From the NCBI GenBank assembly GCA_964618565.1, contig CAZUBA010000004.1:3868-67867 (forward strand): DNA of 64,000 bases, written 5' to 3'. The notes under the pieces were generated by a model. That model made no database searches and was not told the DNA's origin. It worked only from the letters and a program-made list of their open reading frames with translations. Below, one piece after another: positions 22,934 to 34,002 of this stretch; positions within the stretch are counted from its first letter, which is position 1, and each line of letters starts with the position of its first letter. The position numbers were made by a program, and so were the translations under genes. The DNA comes from STC-113 sp964618565. GTDB lineage: Bacteria; Patescibacteriota; Gracilibacteria; BD1-5; UBA2023.

Positions 22934-22940
22934 GATTTTT

Positions 22941-22976
22941 AAAAATAAGCTCCAGAATTCTGGAGCTTATTTTTTT
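22941..22976. terminator. bidirectional intrinsic terminator
   Basis: AAATAAGCTCCAGA, ATTC, TGGAGCTTATTT with a following T run, between convergent genes. Confidence 0.9.
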
Positions 22977-23004
22977 GATTTTCTTTTAATCGAAGGATAA
23001 AAAT

Positions 23005-24309
23005 TTATTTAGTTGAATTATACATATTCTGAACTTCCAAGTCTGAAAGGGCTCTATTATAAATTCATAGATCATCTAGGGATCAGCTAAGAAATTGTGT
23101 TGTATTTCAATTTGATCATATCCACAATGTGTCACCCGTAGATGAGGCAATCGCACCTGTCATTGATGTGGAGTTATCTTGAACACCGTTAACAAAAATT
23201 TTTATTTTTGAACCGTCGTAAGTGCCACATAAATGGTACCATACTCAGGTTTGCAATGTGGTGTTTCAGTTTACGGAATTCCATGTTGTGCTTTTAATTC
23301 AAAACGATGCTTTATTAGCTACTATAGTTCATAATTGAAATTTCCAATCAGTATTTGATGGCGATTTTGAGATAAGCTTAAAGTCTCAGCTTTTATTTAT
23401 ATTAACCCATGCGTATAAAGTTAAAGCATTAGTGATGTTTAAATTATTTCAGCTTCAGGCATTAAAAATATCATTTATTCAATCAAAATATGTGGCCTTA
23501 GAGTATTTTCAATTTGTTCATCATAAAATAATTCATCAGCTTGCTGTTCAGTTATTTCAATTTCAGCTTAAATCCGCCAGAGTTCAGTTAGGCAATCATG
23601 TTTCCATATCCCAACTTCAAACTAATGATATATCCCTCTGAGTGGCATAAGTTTGTTTTATGGCAACAAGATTTGATCAGCTTCAGCTTATATAATCTTT
23701 ATTGCTGAATTGAACAATCAGATTGCTTGTTGTATTGACTATATCAACTCAAGTAAAGGATGAGGCATTATATTTTGATTGCAAAGGAGACTTATCTTGG
23801 CTATCTAACAATATCCCCAATGTATCTCATTTAGAATAAACATATCTGCCGCTGTAACTTGATGCATCTGCATTTGCTTCATTTCATTTAAAAGGAACAA
23901 AACTTAATGCTGCATTGTTTCAGTCTTCCAAGAATCACATTATTTGGAATTTGTTCTGTCCAGAATTAATTAAATAGGTGTAAGTTGTTCAATCCAATGG
24001 ATCTTTTCATCAGTTAGATAATTTAATCATATTAAGAACCGAGGCCCCTGCATATCATTGCATTCAAATTTGAGCTCAAGAAGCGTTAATTGAAATGTAA
24101 TTATTTGGGATTGGATATTTGCCTGCAGTTGCATTAAATACCAGTAATCATTTTGCAATATTACTTATGTCAGATAATCTCGTAGAATCTCTAGCAGAAG
24201 ATGATTGGGAAGAAAAGCTTAAAAAGGCTATAGTGGCTAGTATGGCAAGTATAACTATTACAACTATGAGTTCGACGAGAGTGAAGGCTTTTTGTTTTGT
24301 GTTTATCAT
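23005..24309 (-). CDS. prepilin-like protein with C-terminal LamG domain
   Basis: A 434-residue protein. The N-terminus (KAFTLVELIVVIVILAILAT) is a class III/type IV prepilin leader and hydrophobic helix, with Glu at the fifth mature position; cleavage would follow the Ala before FTLVE or the equivalent. A pilin-like middle part (ARDSTRLSDISNIAKGL, DPLDGTTYTYLIN) leads to a concanavalin A-like LamG domain (WYHLCGTYDGSKIKIFVNGV, then DDLGIYNRALSDLEV). It is a paralogue of the gene at 27858-29285 and shares the same start, middle and end motifs. Such proteins can be displayed on pili as adhesins binding glycans. It is full of UGA glycines. Confidence 0.88.
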
Positions 24310-24417
24310 AAAGTATGATTTAAATAAATTAAACTTGATTAAGTTTATGAAGAAATCATTTTAGCAATGATAGTATAATGATAATTAAATTAAAATGCAA
24401 TATTATTTTTATATCAA

Positions 24418-24447
24418 AAAGAACCCCAGCTGTCGATGGGGTTCTTT
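24418..24447. terminator. GC-rich intrinsic terminator
   Basis: AAGAACCCC, a loop and GGGGTTCTT followed by T's. It lies downstream of the TPM gene; its stem is unusually GC-rich for the window. Confidence 0.8.
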
Positions 24448-24500
24448 TCTTTTTCCTCTTGTCTCCTCCAAGGCAAGATAGTTCGGATTAAAATATTTTC

Positions 24501-25382
24501 TTATCAGAAATCTCCATCAGCCCCGGCTCCGCTGAAGTCGCCTCCGCTGGAACTGATTCCCTCACTACCTCCGCCATCTCCGCCGAAACCGCCGAAACCG
24601 CCGAAGAAACCCCCACCGTAGCCATCGTCATTCCCGCCGGTAAACTTCCTGATCAGGTGAAACACGAGAAATCCGATCACGGCTCCGAGTAGGGCTAGAA
24701 GCAACAGCAATCCGAAGCCAAGATCAAAAATGATGAAAGCGAAGAAGGGTGCGCTTATTCCGCCAGCCAATGTTGAGAGGATGCAGTGGAACAAGGCCCC
24801 AAAGCAAATAAGGATAATGAAGCCGACGATGGAGAGGAGTATTTTTCCGATATCCTCATCACTTTTGCTTACTGATGCTGAAGTCTTTCCATCACCTTTG
24901 AATTCGCCTTTTACAGCAAGCATGATTTGCGGTATTGCTGCATCCAGAGCTTCTTCGGTTTTCCAATCCTTGAGCTTTGGGGCCATGTAGTTGCGGATTA
25001 TTTGTCCGCATGTCTTATCCGTTAACCTTCCCTCTAATCCTTGTCCAACTTCTATCCTTACTTTTCTCTCAGCCTTGGCAATGGTTATTATTACGCCATT
25101 GTCCCTATCTTTTCTGCCTGTCTTCCATGTTTCTGCAACTTTGATCGAGAAAGATGATATTGGCTGGCCTTGCAGATCAGGAACAGTGAGAATGCAGAGC
25201 TTGTTTGAGGTGCTGGATTCATAAAGGCTCAGATCTCGGGATTTTTTTGAGATATAATCCTTTGACAGAAGGCCGGCATGGTCACTAACGTAACCCATGT
25301 TGACAGGCGCTTCAAAAACCAAAAGATATACCGGTAGAAGCAAGGACAATAAGCAGATGAAAATCACGATTGACTTGTACAT
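24501..25382 (-). CDS. TPM-domain membrane protein (YgcG-like), probably acquired
   Basis: About 293 residues: signal/anchor helix (SIVIFICLLSLLLPVYLLVF), a TPM domain (VNMGYVSDHAGLLSKDY, WKTGRKDRDNGVIITIA, VRIEVGQGLEGRLTD), two membrane helices and a Gly-rich tail. The family includes TPM_phosphatase/YgcG and MOLO-1 proteins. The gene differs sharply from its neighbours: all 42 or so glycines use GGN codons, it is much richer in GC, it has a strong Shine-Dalgarno AGGAGG before the ATG at 25382, and its last sense codon is followed by TGA then TAA. In a standard-code cell it ends at TGA (24504); here it would gain one glycine. Confidence 0.9.
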
Positions 25383-25386
25383 GAGC

Positions 25387-25392
25387 CCTCCT
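25387..25392 (-). promoter_or_regulatory. strong Shine-Dalgarno of the TPM gene
   Basis: AGGAGG lies 4 bp before the ATG at 25382, deciding this start over an upstream TTG in the same frame. Most other starts in the window have no such site. Confidence 0.75.
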
Positions 25393-25468
25393 AGGCTAGT
25401 ATGGTAGAATAAATTGATTCCTATAGAAAATATTTTAATCAGCAATCTCCTTTAAAGCTTGTATTTAA

Positions 25469-25496
25469 TTTATAGTTAAAGGAGGATAATTGTCAA
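25469..25496 (-). promoter_or_regulatory. promoter of the TPM gene
   Basis: On the minus strand TTGACA, 16-bp spacer, TATAAA, about 90 bp upstream of the ATG. Confidence 0.6.
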
Positions 25497-25524
25497 TATA
25501 ATTATTATGAATTAAATTCGTTAA

Positions 25525-26529
25525 TTAATATTTCATCACGCTTCATACATCATATTTCCCAAGTGAGATTCTTGCCTCACTTGATTTCAAAGCTTCATCA
25601 TCAAGAGAAATCACGCAAGAAATATTATTTATGATTCATCATAATTTCTCAACCAAGCCCGCTGCTGCCAGCATAGTTCATCAAGTTGCAAGCAAATCAT
25701 CGATCAGTGCAACTTTTTGTCATTTCTCTAAAGCATTTTTTTGGATTTCTATCTCGTTTTCTCAGTATTCAAGAGAATAATCAACTCAGACAGTCTCGCC
25801 TGGCAGTTTCCCCTTTTTACGAATCATTACAAATGGCTTTCCAAGAATTTTTGCAACCTCAACTCAAAACAAGAATCATCTGGCATCCAAGCCTGCTATT
25901 ATATCTGCTTCTTTGCATTTTTCAGCCAGTTCGAAACATACATATTTCATGGCTTCTTGTGATCTGAGAATCGGAGAGATATCTTTGAATTCAATTCATT
26001 CTTTTGGAAAATCCGAATAATTATCTACAAAATCATATATATCAAATTTTGCCTTATATGCATCGGTCCTATTTGAGAATTTTAAAGAATTAACAGCAAC
26101 CACATCGGATAGATTGACTTCCTTATCAACATATCTGAGAATATTCTCTACAAAATCAACAGTCGCATCCTTAATGGAACCCACACATCATACATCTCTA
26201 GAATATCTTCATCTAAGGGCTTGTATCTCCTGATTCCATTTTCATAGATTCATAAAAAGCTTCTCAAAGCTTAAAGGCACAAACTCTCCATCAAAACTTC
26301 ATTTCATATCGCTGATTTCCGCTCAGGCTGCCGCACTTGCAGATAATATGTTTACAATAGCGTCTCCTGCTTCTTTTTTCATTTCAGGAATATCTCAATT
26401 CACGATTGCTTCAACGAGCTCTGCGACTTCTTGGGTAACCTTATTCATTACATCATCCAGGCTTACATGAGCTTTTAATTCTAGTGATCTATAGTTATTC
26501 AATAGATCCATTAGTCTTGAATTTTTCAT
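25525..26529 (-). CDS. MazG-like / adenine phosphoribosyltransferase fusion
   Basis: A 334-residue two-part protein in one unbroken frame. Residues of about 15-75 look like an all-alpha MazG-type NTP pyrophosphohydrolase (SLDDVMNKVTQEVAELVEAI, then KKEAGDAIVNILSASAAAG, with the paired E-x-x-E and E-x-x-D metal ligands). The second half is adenine phosphoribosyltransferase: YSDFPKEGIEFKDISPIL, DIIAGLDARGFLFG, RKKGKLPGETVGVDYSLEYG and the PRPP loop VALIDDLLATGGT. APRT makes AMP from adenine and PRPP. The fusion suggests linked cleansing of odd purine nucleotides and base salvage, which is inference. Confidence 0.85.
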
Positions 26530-26559
26530 AGTGTTTAATTGTTATTTTATTAAAAATTA

Positions 26560-26859
26560 TTATCTTGGGACACTGAACTTTATATCAGTAGATCATTCGT
26601 AGCTTTCGTTGTATCAAGGGAAATCAGAAGTTACTTTTATATCTTCGTATCCTAGGGCAGCAAGGTAGCCTCTTATTTTGTCATCATCATCTCTGCAGAT
26701 GCTAGCTTTAAGGACTACGGAGACCTTGAATTTATGAGTTGCTATTGCCACTAAGATTTCTTTATCAAGTATTGCCTCTACTTTCTTACTTACAAGTCAT
26801 CTTGCTATTTCGAGTCTCTTTTCTTGAGATAACTCACGAGCTTGTTGTACTGTTAACAT
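26560..26859 (-). CDS. hypothetical protein
   Basis: A 99-residue protein starting MLTVQQARELSQEKRLEIA and ending DIKFSVPR. A helical N-terminus is followed by an alternating strand/helix pattern (VSVVLKASICRDDDDKIRGY). No family recognised. It lies 30 bp before the MazG-APRT gene on the same strand and may share its transcript. Confidence 0.65.
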
Positions 26860-27023
26860 TTTTTTAAAGGTTATTGTTAAATGCACGAGTACTATAGCTC
26901 AAGTCTGAAATCCTGCTTTAATTTTGTAATGATTTGTAATATTATTTTAATGTATTTAATTTTTTTATTGATTTTAAAGCATCTTTTGATATTATTCATT
27001 TCATAACATTTTGTTACAATCAT

Positions 27024-27770
27024 ATGAAAAGATATATTAGAGTACTCAAAAAACTCGGACTCAAAGAAAAAGAGGTTCAGATTTATCTGGATCTGGTAGA
27101 GTTTGGAGCCTCATCCATAACGGACATATTAGAAAGAACCTGACTGCATAGGCCAGAAGCCTATAGGCTGATCCCTCTTCTTATCGAAGAATGATTCATA
27201 ATTGAACTAAAAAAATCAAAAAGAAGATTATTTGAAGCAGAATCTCCAGAAAAATTATTGTGACTTCTTGAGAATCTCGAAAATGATCTCCAGAATATCA
27301 TCCCAGACCTTATAAGCATGCACTCGAATGCTATGAAACGTCCGAATGTAAAGTATCAGGAATGAAAAAAATCAATATCCTATATATTTTCTGATATCGT
27401 TAATACATTATCAAAATGAGATATCTTTTATAGGGTCAGTTCCGAAAAAGACGTAGAGAAAGCCAATTCATATATTCCAAAAGATTACAGGGAAAAAAGG
27501 GATAAGAAGCATTTGGAGCGTTATGTCATAATGTCAGAAACAACTTCCGCAGCCAAAAAGCCCAGATTAGAACGAGAAATGGTTACAATTCCTCCAGAGC
27601 TGGACGAGTTCACCGACAATGTTCAGATGATAATATATGGAAATAAGGTAGCTTTTATAGATTTCAATTCTGAAGCTTCAATCATAATAGAAAATGCATT
27701 CATTGCAGGATTCCAGCTTAAGCTTTTTAAGATGCTTTATGGAAGTCTTAAGAAAAAAGATAATATTTAA
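27024..27770 (+). CDS. TrmB-family transcriptional regulator
   Basis: A 248-residue regulator. The N-terminal winged helix-turn-helix (LKKLGLKEKEVQIYLDLVEF, SITDILERTGLHRPEAYRLI) is of the TrmB type, typical of archaeal and some bacterial sugar regulators. The C-terminal part has a PLD-like/effector fold (NVQMIIYGNKVAFIDFNSE) as in other TrmB-like proteins. It lies 87 bp upstream of a prepilin-LamG gene that has its own promoter; it could control that gene or its paralogue, but no operator is identified. Confidence 0.8.
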
Positions 27771-27779
27771 ATAAAATTA

Positions 27780-27808
27780 TTGACTTAATATCAATATAAG
27801 TGTATTAT
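27780..27808 (+). promoter_or_regulatory. promoter of the prepilin-LamG gene
   Basis: TTGACT, 17-bp spacer, TATTAT, 49 bp upstream of the ATG at 27858. Confidence 0.65.
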
Positions 27809-27857
27809 CTGCAAAATGTATGATTATTACATTTAAATTAATTTGTAACTTTATTGC

Positions 27858-29285
27858 ATGAATTTGAAATCAAATAAAAGAATCAACGCACATATTAAGG
27901 CATTCACTCTAGTTGAACTTATAGTTGTTATTGTCATTTTAGCGATTCTGGCAACAATAGCTTTTCTTTCTTTCTCTTCTCAATCCTCCTCAGCTCGTGA
28001 CTCAACACGTCTTGCCGATGGCTCTAATATTTCAAAAGGCTTAAGCGTGCATAATGCTCTGTCTTGAAATTATCCAATGCCAGAGTGACCAATAAGCATA
28101 ACCGCATCATGAACGCAAATAAGTTATCAATGAAATGCAGGGCAAAATACCCTGAATATGATTAAGATGTCTGGATGAAAAGATCCTCTTGATTGAAGTT
28201 ACTATACTTATTCAGTGAATTCAGAACGCACAAAATTTGAGATTCTTCAATTTCTTGAAAATCCGAACAACATTGCATTCAATCTGAATCCTTTTGAAAA
28301 AGAAAAGGCAAACGCTGATGCAAGTTCATACTCAGGCAGAACCATATTGACAAAATGAGACAGCATCTGAATCCTACTTGGAAGCTGAAACCTAGTTCCC
28401 ATACAAAGGCAATATGATCCTCTGACATTCACAAGTGTAGATATTATAAACTCTACCTGAAGCTTCACTGCAGTATTCAATAAGGATACGATGATATCTT
28501 GAACCTGATCAGCCTTAAGGGCTCTTGTATGATGAGAATGACTTATATGATATTGGGATATGGAATCGATGACTTCAAATTGATTATTGAAAGATCTTAG
28601 CGGTAAATGAAATAACGGGATATTCACTTGAAGCATCTTACCTCAGGCTGTTGGCGCCAAAATCGGCGAATGATTGAATTTCAGTTCATGAGTGATAGCC
28701 ATACCCGATCCAAATAAACTTTTTGTAGAAAATAATGAAATGACTCTATTTGCTGTTGCAAAGCTTGATATGTTTACAAATCCTTTCCCAAGGATCATTG
28801 ACGTGGCACCTTCTCTGAATGTATTGTTCACTTGTAAGAATCTTTTGCTTTCATGATCAGTTGATCAGTATTGTACCAATCCTGATTCTGACCTTTCTTC
28901 TTTTTCCTGACTTCCGGTATGAGGCTCTTTTGAACCATGATATTGAATATTAGCAGCATCTAATCAATTCATGTGAAAATCGTCAGCCGTGATTTCAAAT
29001 AAAAGAATTTCAAATACAATCCAAATATGAACTTATCATACAATAATATGGAGATTGAAAAAAACAAAAGCAGATTTATTTGTGGACGGAAAACTTATAG
29101 CTACTGTAATTGATAATAATTTCATACCAAACAAATCCGACTCAAGCTATAAATATGCTTTCCTATGATGAAATGGCATATCCAGCAGATTAAGGGACTG
29201 GAATGGAGTTATAGACGAAGTCAGGATATACAATCGTGCCATTTCCGACACAGAAGCAGCAGCCCTATTCAATACATCTAAATAA
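27858..29285 (+). CDS. prepilin-like protein with C-terminal LamG domain
   Basis: A 475-residue paralogue of the 23005-24309 protein. It begins with a basic leader and FTLVELIVVIVILAI, continues with almost identical residues through SSARDSTRLADGSNISKGL, and carries KDPLDGSYYTYSVN and NADASSYSGRTILTKGD in the middle. The C-terminal LamG-type domain includes GEGLIGYWDME, DLSGKGNNG and IDEVRIYNRAISDTEAA. The two leaders match far better than the two LamG domains, as if the pilin part is conserved for assembly and the tip domain varies for binding. UGA glycines are common. Confidence 0.88.
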
Positions 29286-29295
29286 TAATTATCAG

Positions 29296-29328
29296 AAAAT
29301 AATCTGCCAGAAATGGCAGATTATTTTT
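29296..29328. terminator. bidirectional intrinsic terminator
   Basis: AAAATAATCTGCCA, GAAA tetraloop, TGGCAGATTATTTT, between convergent genes. Confidence 0.85.
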
Positions 29329-29343
29329 AAAAGAGAATATGAT

Positions 29344-29871
29344 TTAAATGACATGGAAAGATTTTGTTATATCATCTCAATTTTCATCCTTTCAATGACA
29401 AAACACCTCACTGGTCATTAATGACAATCATGACGATGGAATTATTTCCTTGATTGCAAATAATGTTTTATGGATTTGAGCTTCTGTAAGATTTCTTCAT
29501 TTCAGAAGCGTTACATGAGGAGTGCGAATGGAATATCATTGATAACGGAAATGTCAGAATAATCAATTATCAGATTCTGCGGGAAGATAAAATATATCCT
29601 CTCATGTCACATCGCTCAGAAGATGGGTTGGGGCTCCAAGCCTTATTGGCAATCCTTTATTTGCAAGCAGAAGCGTGACACGAGTTCAGAAGGTAAGGCT
29701 TTCCAGAGTATCCAGATGAATGGAACCTAAATAATCAAGAGTAAGATGATGTTTTTTGGAATATCCTAAAACTTTTCCTAGTTTTTCAGTGATATTTAAT
29801 TTCATAACCGCAAGCCCTGACTCCGGCTCAAGATGAAGCCCTATATAAGCATTGCTAAGAAAGGTTTCCAT
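29344..29871 (-). CDS. 2H phosphoesterase (LigT/2'-5' RNA ligase-like)
   Basis: A 175-residue protein with the two His-x-Thr motifs of the 2H superfamily, HHLTLDYLG near residue 41 and TPHVTLLKG in the second half, in the usual symmetric layout. Members act on 2',3'-cyclic phosphates or 2'-5' linkages in RNA. The exact substrate cannot be read from sequence. It stands alone between convergent and divergent neighbours. Confidence 0.8.
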
Positions 29872-30024
29872 TGTTGTATCTTAAAATTCAATAACTGGAT
29901 TATGATGATAATACTATTTTTGTCAAATGTCATTTGGACTAATGAACAGCATTTATCAACAAAAAATTTTCATTTGCCAAGTAAATGCCTATAATTTAAA
30001 TTAATAAATTAACAAAACAAAATT

Positions 30025-30567
30025 ATGGAAGAAAACAATTATGCATACATTGATGCTCAGAATGTTAATATGGCAATCCAAAACCAAAGATGGAAATTGG
30101 ATTGGAAAAAATTCAGAATCTATCTTACAGAAAAATATAAAGTTGAGAGAGCATATATGTTCATTTGATTCATACCAGAGAATCAAGACATGTATACATT
30201 TTTCCAAGAATTATGATATGTGCTTGTATTCAAATCCGTTTTACAGCTACATGATTGAGAAACAAAATGAAATGTAGATGCAGAGCTCGTGTTGCAGGCG
30301 ATGATAGATTATAATAAGTACACAAAAGCGGTGATAGTGACTTGAGATTGAGATTTTGCATGTCTTATAAGCTATCTGTATAAGAATGATAAATTACTTA
30401 CACTCATAGTACCAAATGACAGAAGATATTCGATATTTCTCAAAAACACAGCAAAAGAAAAGCTAGACAGCCTTTCAAACCTGAGAAAGAAGCTTGAATA
30501 CAGAATATACAAAAAAAGATCACACCAATCAAGCACCAACACTTGACCCATATGATCCGACTCGTAA
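30025..30567 (+). CDS. NYN-domain protein (LabA/DUF88-type putative RNase)
   Basis: A 180-residue protein of the NYN/PIN-like fold. Acidic metal ligands sit in NYAYIDAQNVNMAI, in the central GETKGNVDAELVLQAM, and in VTGDGDFACLISYL, the typical D-N, D, D-x-D set. The C-terminus is basic (KKLEYRIYKKRSHQSS), perhaps for RNA contact. The family cleaves RNA; target unknown. A PIF1-like helicase gene follows 97 bp downstream. Confidence 0.85.
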
Positions 30568-30664
30568 TAACGTTCAGAATTATAGCAAAACTTACCTTAA
30601 AGTCAATTTTGATTTTAAGATAATTATTTCAATTTAAGATTAACAAGACTTAAAAAAACACGTG

Positions 30665-32239
30665 ATGCCGAAGAAAAAAGAAGCCGTAAAGGAAATAGAG
30701 ATAAATGAGGTTTTTGAGAAGACCTTTGCCATTATCGAATCATGAAAAAATGTCTTTATCACAGGTAAGGCGTGAACAGGAAAATCAACATTGCTTGAGC
30801 ATTTTCGTGATCATACGAAGAAAAAAGTCGTTGTCCTGGCTCCAACATGAGTATCTGCAATAAATGTAAAAGGTCAGACTATTCATTCTTTCTTCTGATT
30901 CAAGCCCGATATAACTCCAGAATCTGTAAGAAAAACAAAAAAAGATGATGACGTTCATAATATATATAAGAAGATAGACATAATAATAATCGATGAGATT
31001 TCTATGGTGCGTGCCGATCTTCTGGACTGCGCTGACAGGTTTTTGAGATTGAACGGCAAATATGAAAATAAGCCATTTTGAGGTATTCAGATGGTTTTTA
31101 TTTGAGATTTGTATCAGCTATCCCCTGTTGTGAATTCTTATGAAAAAGAACTCTTCTGACTTCATTATGAGAGTCCTTATTTCTTCAGTGCAAAGCTATT
31201 TGACTGACTTGAGATGGAGTTCATAGAACTTGAGAAGATATATCGTCAAACTGATAATAAATTCATTTCGCTTTTGAATAAGATACGAAATAATACAGCT
31301 AATTGGGATGATATAAATTTGCTTAATGAAAGATATTCCAAGCATTATGTGCAGAGATATAATGATTTTTGCATTCATCTGACAACAACCAATAAGGATG
31401 CTGATATAATAAATGAGACAGAGCTAGAAAAATTGCCAGACTCATATTCCACATTCAAATGATCAATAGAATGAGAATTCTGAATGGAAAGCGCCCCAAC
31501 TTCAGCCGAGCTAAGGCTCAAAATATGAGCGCAGATCATGATGCTGAATAATGATCCTGCATGAAGATGGGTCAATTGAACAATTGGTAAAATAGTTTGA
31601 ATAGATAGTTGTTTTTTTGAAGATGACATCATAATCGCAGAATTGTCAGATGGCAAAGAAGTTGAGATTACTCCGCACACATGGGAGATTTTTAAATTCT
31701 TTCTGAATGAAGATGGAAATATCGATTCTCAAGTTCTTGGCAAATTCACACAATTCCCTCTCCGTCTCGCATTTGCTGTCACTATCCATAAATCACAATG
31801 AAAGACATTTGATAAGGTAATAGTAGATCTATGAAGATGATCTTTTGCTCATGGACAAGTCTATGTTGCACTTTCCAGATGCACGACTTTTGAATGACTT
31901 GTCCTTAAGCGTCCGCTTCGCAAATCTGATATTAGGATGGATCCCCGTGTCCAAGAATTCCTTACAAGATATCAATACAAATTAGCGGACAGAGATATCA
32001 ACAAATCTGAAAAACTCCGAAAAATAACCAAAGCAATCAAAGAAAAAAAAGACCTCCAAGTCACATTTCTTCGTTCAACAGATGAGAAATCAAAGCGTAT
32101 TATGAAGCCAGAATATATCTGAGAAATGGAATGCGACTGAGTCAACTTTCTATGACTGGAATGATTCTGCCACCTCAAGAAAGAAAATAGGATATTTAAG
32201 GTTGATAAGATGCTTGATGTTGAGGTGATTGAAGATTAA
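30665..32239 (+). CDS. PIF1/RecD-like helicase with WYL-type C-terminus
   Basis: A 524-residue superfamily 1B DNA helicase. Walker A FITGKAGTGKSTLLEHF, motif Ia VVVLAPTGVSA, Walker B IIIIDEISMV, motif III GDLYQLSPV and the late motif TIHKSQGKTFD with VYVALSRCT. The last ~65 residues (VTFLRSTDEKSKRIMKPEYI, then LGLEGFCHLKKENRIFKVDK) look like a WYL domain, a ligand-sensing module found in regulators and phage-defence proteins. Likely role is resolving DNA structures or recombination intermediates. It starts near a CGTG-ATG context without Shine-Dalgarno. Confidence 0.88.
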
Positions 32240-32241
32240 AT

Positions 32242-32270
32242 AAAAAATAGCCTTAAAAAGGCTATTTTTT
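32242..32270. terminator. bidirectional intrinsic terminator
   Basis: AAAAATAGCC / GGCTATTTTT hairpin between convergent genes. Confidence 0.85.
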
Positions 32271-32285
32271 ATTGTAATTATTGAT

Positions 32286-33293
32286 TTAATCCCCTGCTCT
32301 TCTCTTAAAAACCTTAACTTGATTCCTTCAGGACTCCTTGGCTTCATATAGGACTTGATCCGCGAATTTCAAAGCGGAATACTTGAAATCTTTCTTATGC
32401 AGATCATGTTCTTGAAGCGTATAGATTCCAATCGAAGCTTTGACTTCATATGAAACTCCTTCAAAGACGAGTGGAGTATCAGCTATCTTCTTCCTTACGC
32501 CATCTACATATTCAGCAATGCTATTTCAGGATTTATGAATAATAAAAATTATCTCTTCTCATCCGAATCTATAAACTTTATTCTCATCTCAGAAATAATC
32601 TTTGCAAAGATCTGCCACATGCTTTAAGACTTTATCTCAAATATCATGTCAGTAAGTATCATTGAATTTTTTGAAATGGTCTATATCAAGCATGCAAAGT
32701 GCTTCTGGATTACTAAGTTCCCTATCAAATGGATTTTTTCCTTCATATATGTATTTATCAAGAGCATTCCTGTTAAGGAGCCCGGTGAGCTTATCGGTAT
32801 TCGCCTGATGAATAAGCTTCATTGACCTGATGGTATTTGCTACAACTCATGCTACAAGCTCAAAAAGCGAATTCTCAATCTTTGCTATTTCTCTAGAGAC
32901 TTTTGAATCTCATGCAGCTAAATACAAATTGTCTATTCAAACGGGGATGACAATATTATCTCAGAAATTAGGCATTGGAATTGCTGATACTCTTCATAAC
33001 TTTGAAGCGATAAAAAGATTTGCATTTCTCTTTACTGTTAAATCCCTGTTTATCTGGCTAGGCATAATTGAGTATTCACACAAAATCTCAAAATCTCAAG
33101 AATCCAAGATTTTATATAAGCTTATATGATTCATATTCAAGATTTTCGCCAATTCTCAAAATACTTTTTCCAGACCATTTATATTCTCAATGAAAGTAGA
33201 TAAAGGAATAAGCAGTTCACGAATAAAATCCGCATTCAATCTGATAAAATTCAAGTCCTGATTTTTATGGATGTTTTGTATTGGTTGTTTCAT
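32286..33293 (-). CDS. GGDEF-domain diguanylate cyclase
   Basis: A 335-residue soluble protein. The first ~165 residues form a GAF-like sensor. The C-terminal GGDEF domain begins DKLTGLLNRNALD and includes LCMLDIDHFKKFNDTYGHDIG and the active loop YRFGGEEIIFI (GGEEI, an accepted active variant). It would make cyclic di-GMP from two GTP. No inhibitory RxxD site was noticed, and no EAL or PilZ protein is nearby. Its presence is notable for a CPR cell, given their usually small signalling sets. Confidence 0.88.
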
Positions 33294-33441
33294 AAAGTTA
33301 TCTTAATTCATATTAAGAATTATTCTAACATAAAGTTTAAATTAAAGCAAAAATGAATTTTGATATATTTCCCTTTAGATTAGGAAGGGTTAGGTGGCAT
33401 TTTCATCTGTCATTTCGTCCGAATGATATATTATGCAAATG

Positions 33442-33469
33442 TTGAAAAATTGATCAATTCGGATATAAT
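33442..33469 (+). promoter_or_regulatory. promoter of the SRPBCC gene
   Basis: TTGAAA, 16-bp spacer, TATAAT, 29 bp before the ATG at 33499. Confidence 0.6.
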
Positions 33470-33498
33470 GTTTAGTTACCATTAATAAAAATAATCAT

Positions 33499-33939
33499 AT
33501 GTGAAAAATGTTTATAGATAAGAAGGTTGAGATAAATGCACCTTCTTCAAAAGTCTGGGACGTAATAACAAAAAATGAATATACAAAGGAATGGACTTCA
33601 TGATTTGGGTCCGATGTTACTGTGGTTTCAGATTGGAAACTTGACAGCCCTGTGCTCTGGAAAACCCCAGATTGAAAGGTTGATGTTGAAGGCAACGTGA
33701 CCAAAGTGGAACCTTGAAAATTCTTACGATATACTGTTTTTGACGTTGGATCAGGCAGATATGATGTCGATGAGGATGATGGCGTAACTTTTGAACTTTC
33801 AGAAAAAGAGGGAAAAACCCAGCTCCACATGATGCATGGCGATTTTTGAATTATGGCGGATGGAAAAAAATATTATGATATGACAGAAAAATCTTGGGAT
33901 ATTATTTTACCCAAAATTAAGGAACTTGCTGAGAAGTAG
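33499..33939 (+). CDS. SRPBCC (AHSA1/START-like) domain protein
   Basis: A 146-residue protein with the START-like helix-grip fold seen in AHSA1-type proteins: KVEINAPSSKVWDVITKNEYTKEW at the start (first conserved strand and helix), GNVTKVEPGKFLRYTVFD in the centre and a long C-terminal helix WDIILPKIKELAEK. These bind hydrophobic ligands. No enzymatic residues are apparent. Several UGA glycines are present. Single gene with its own promoter. Confidence 0.75.
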
Positions 33940-34002
33940 TTTCTTTTTTTAATTAAAAACTATATATTTATCAATTATTCATCATCCAAGATGAGGAATT
34001 TA

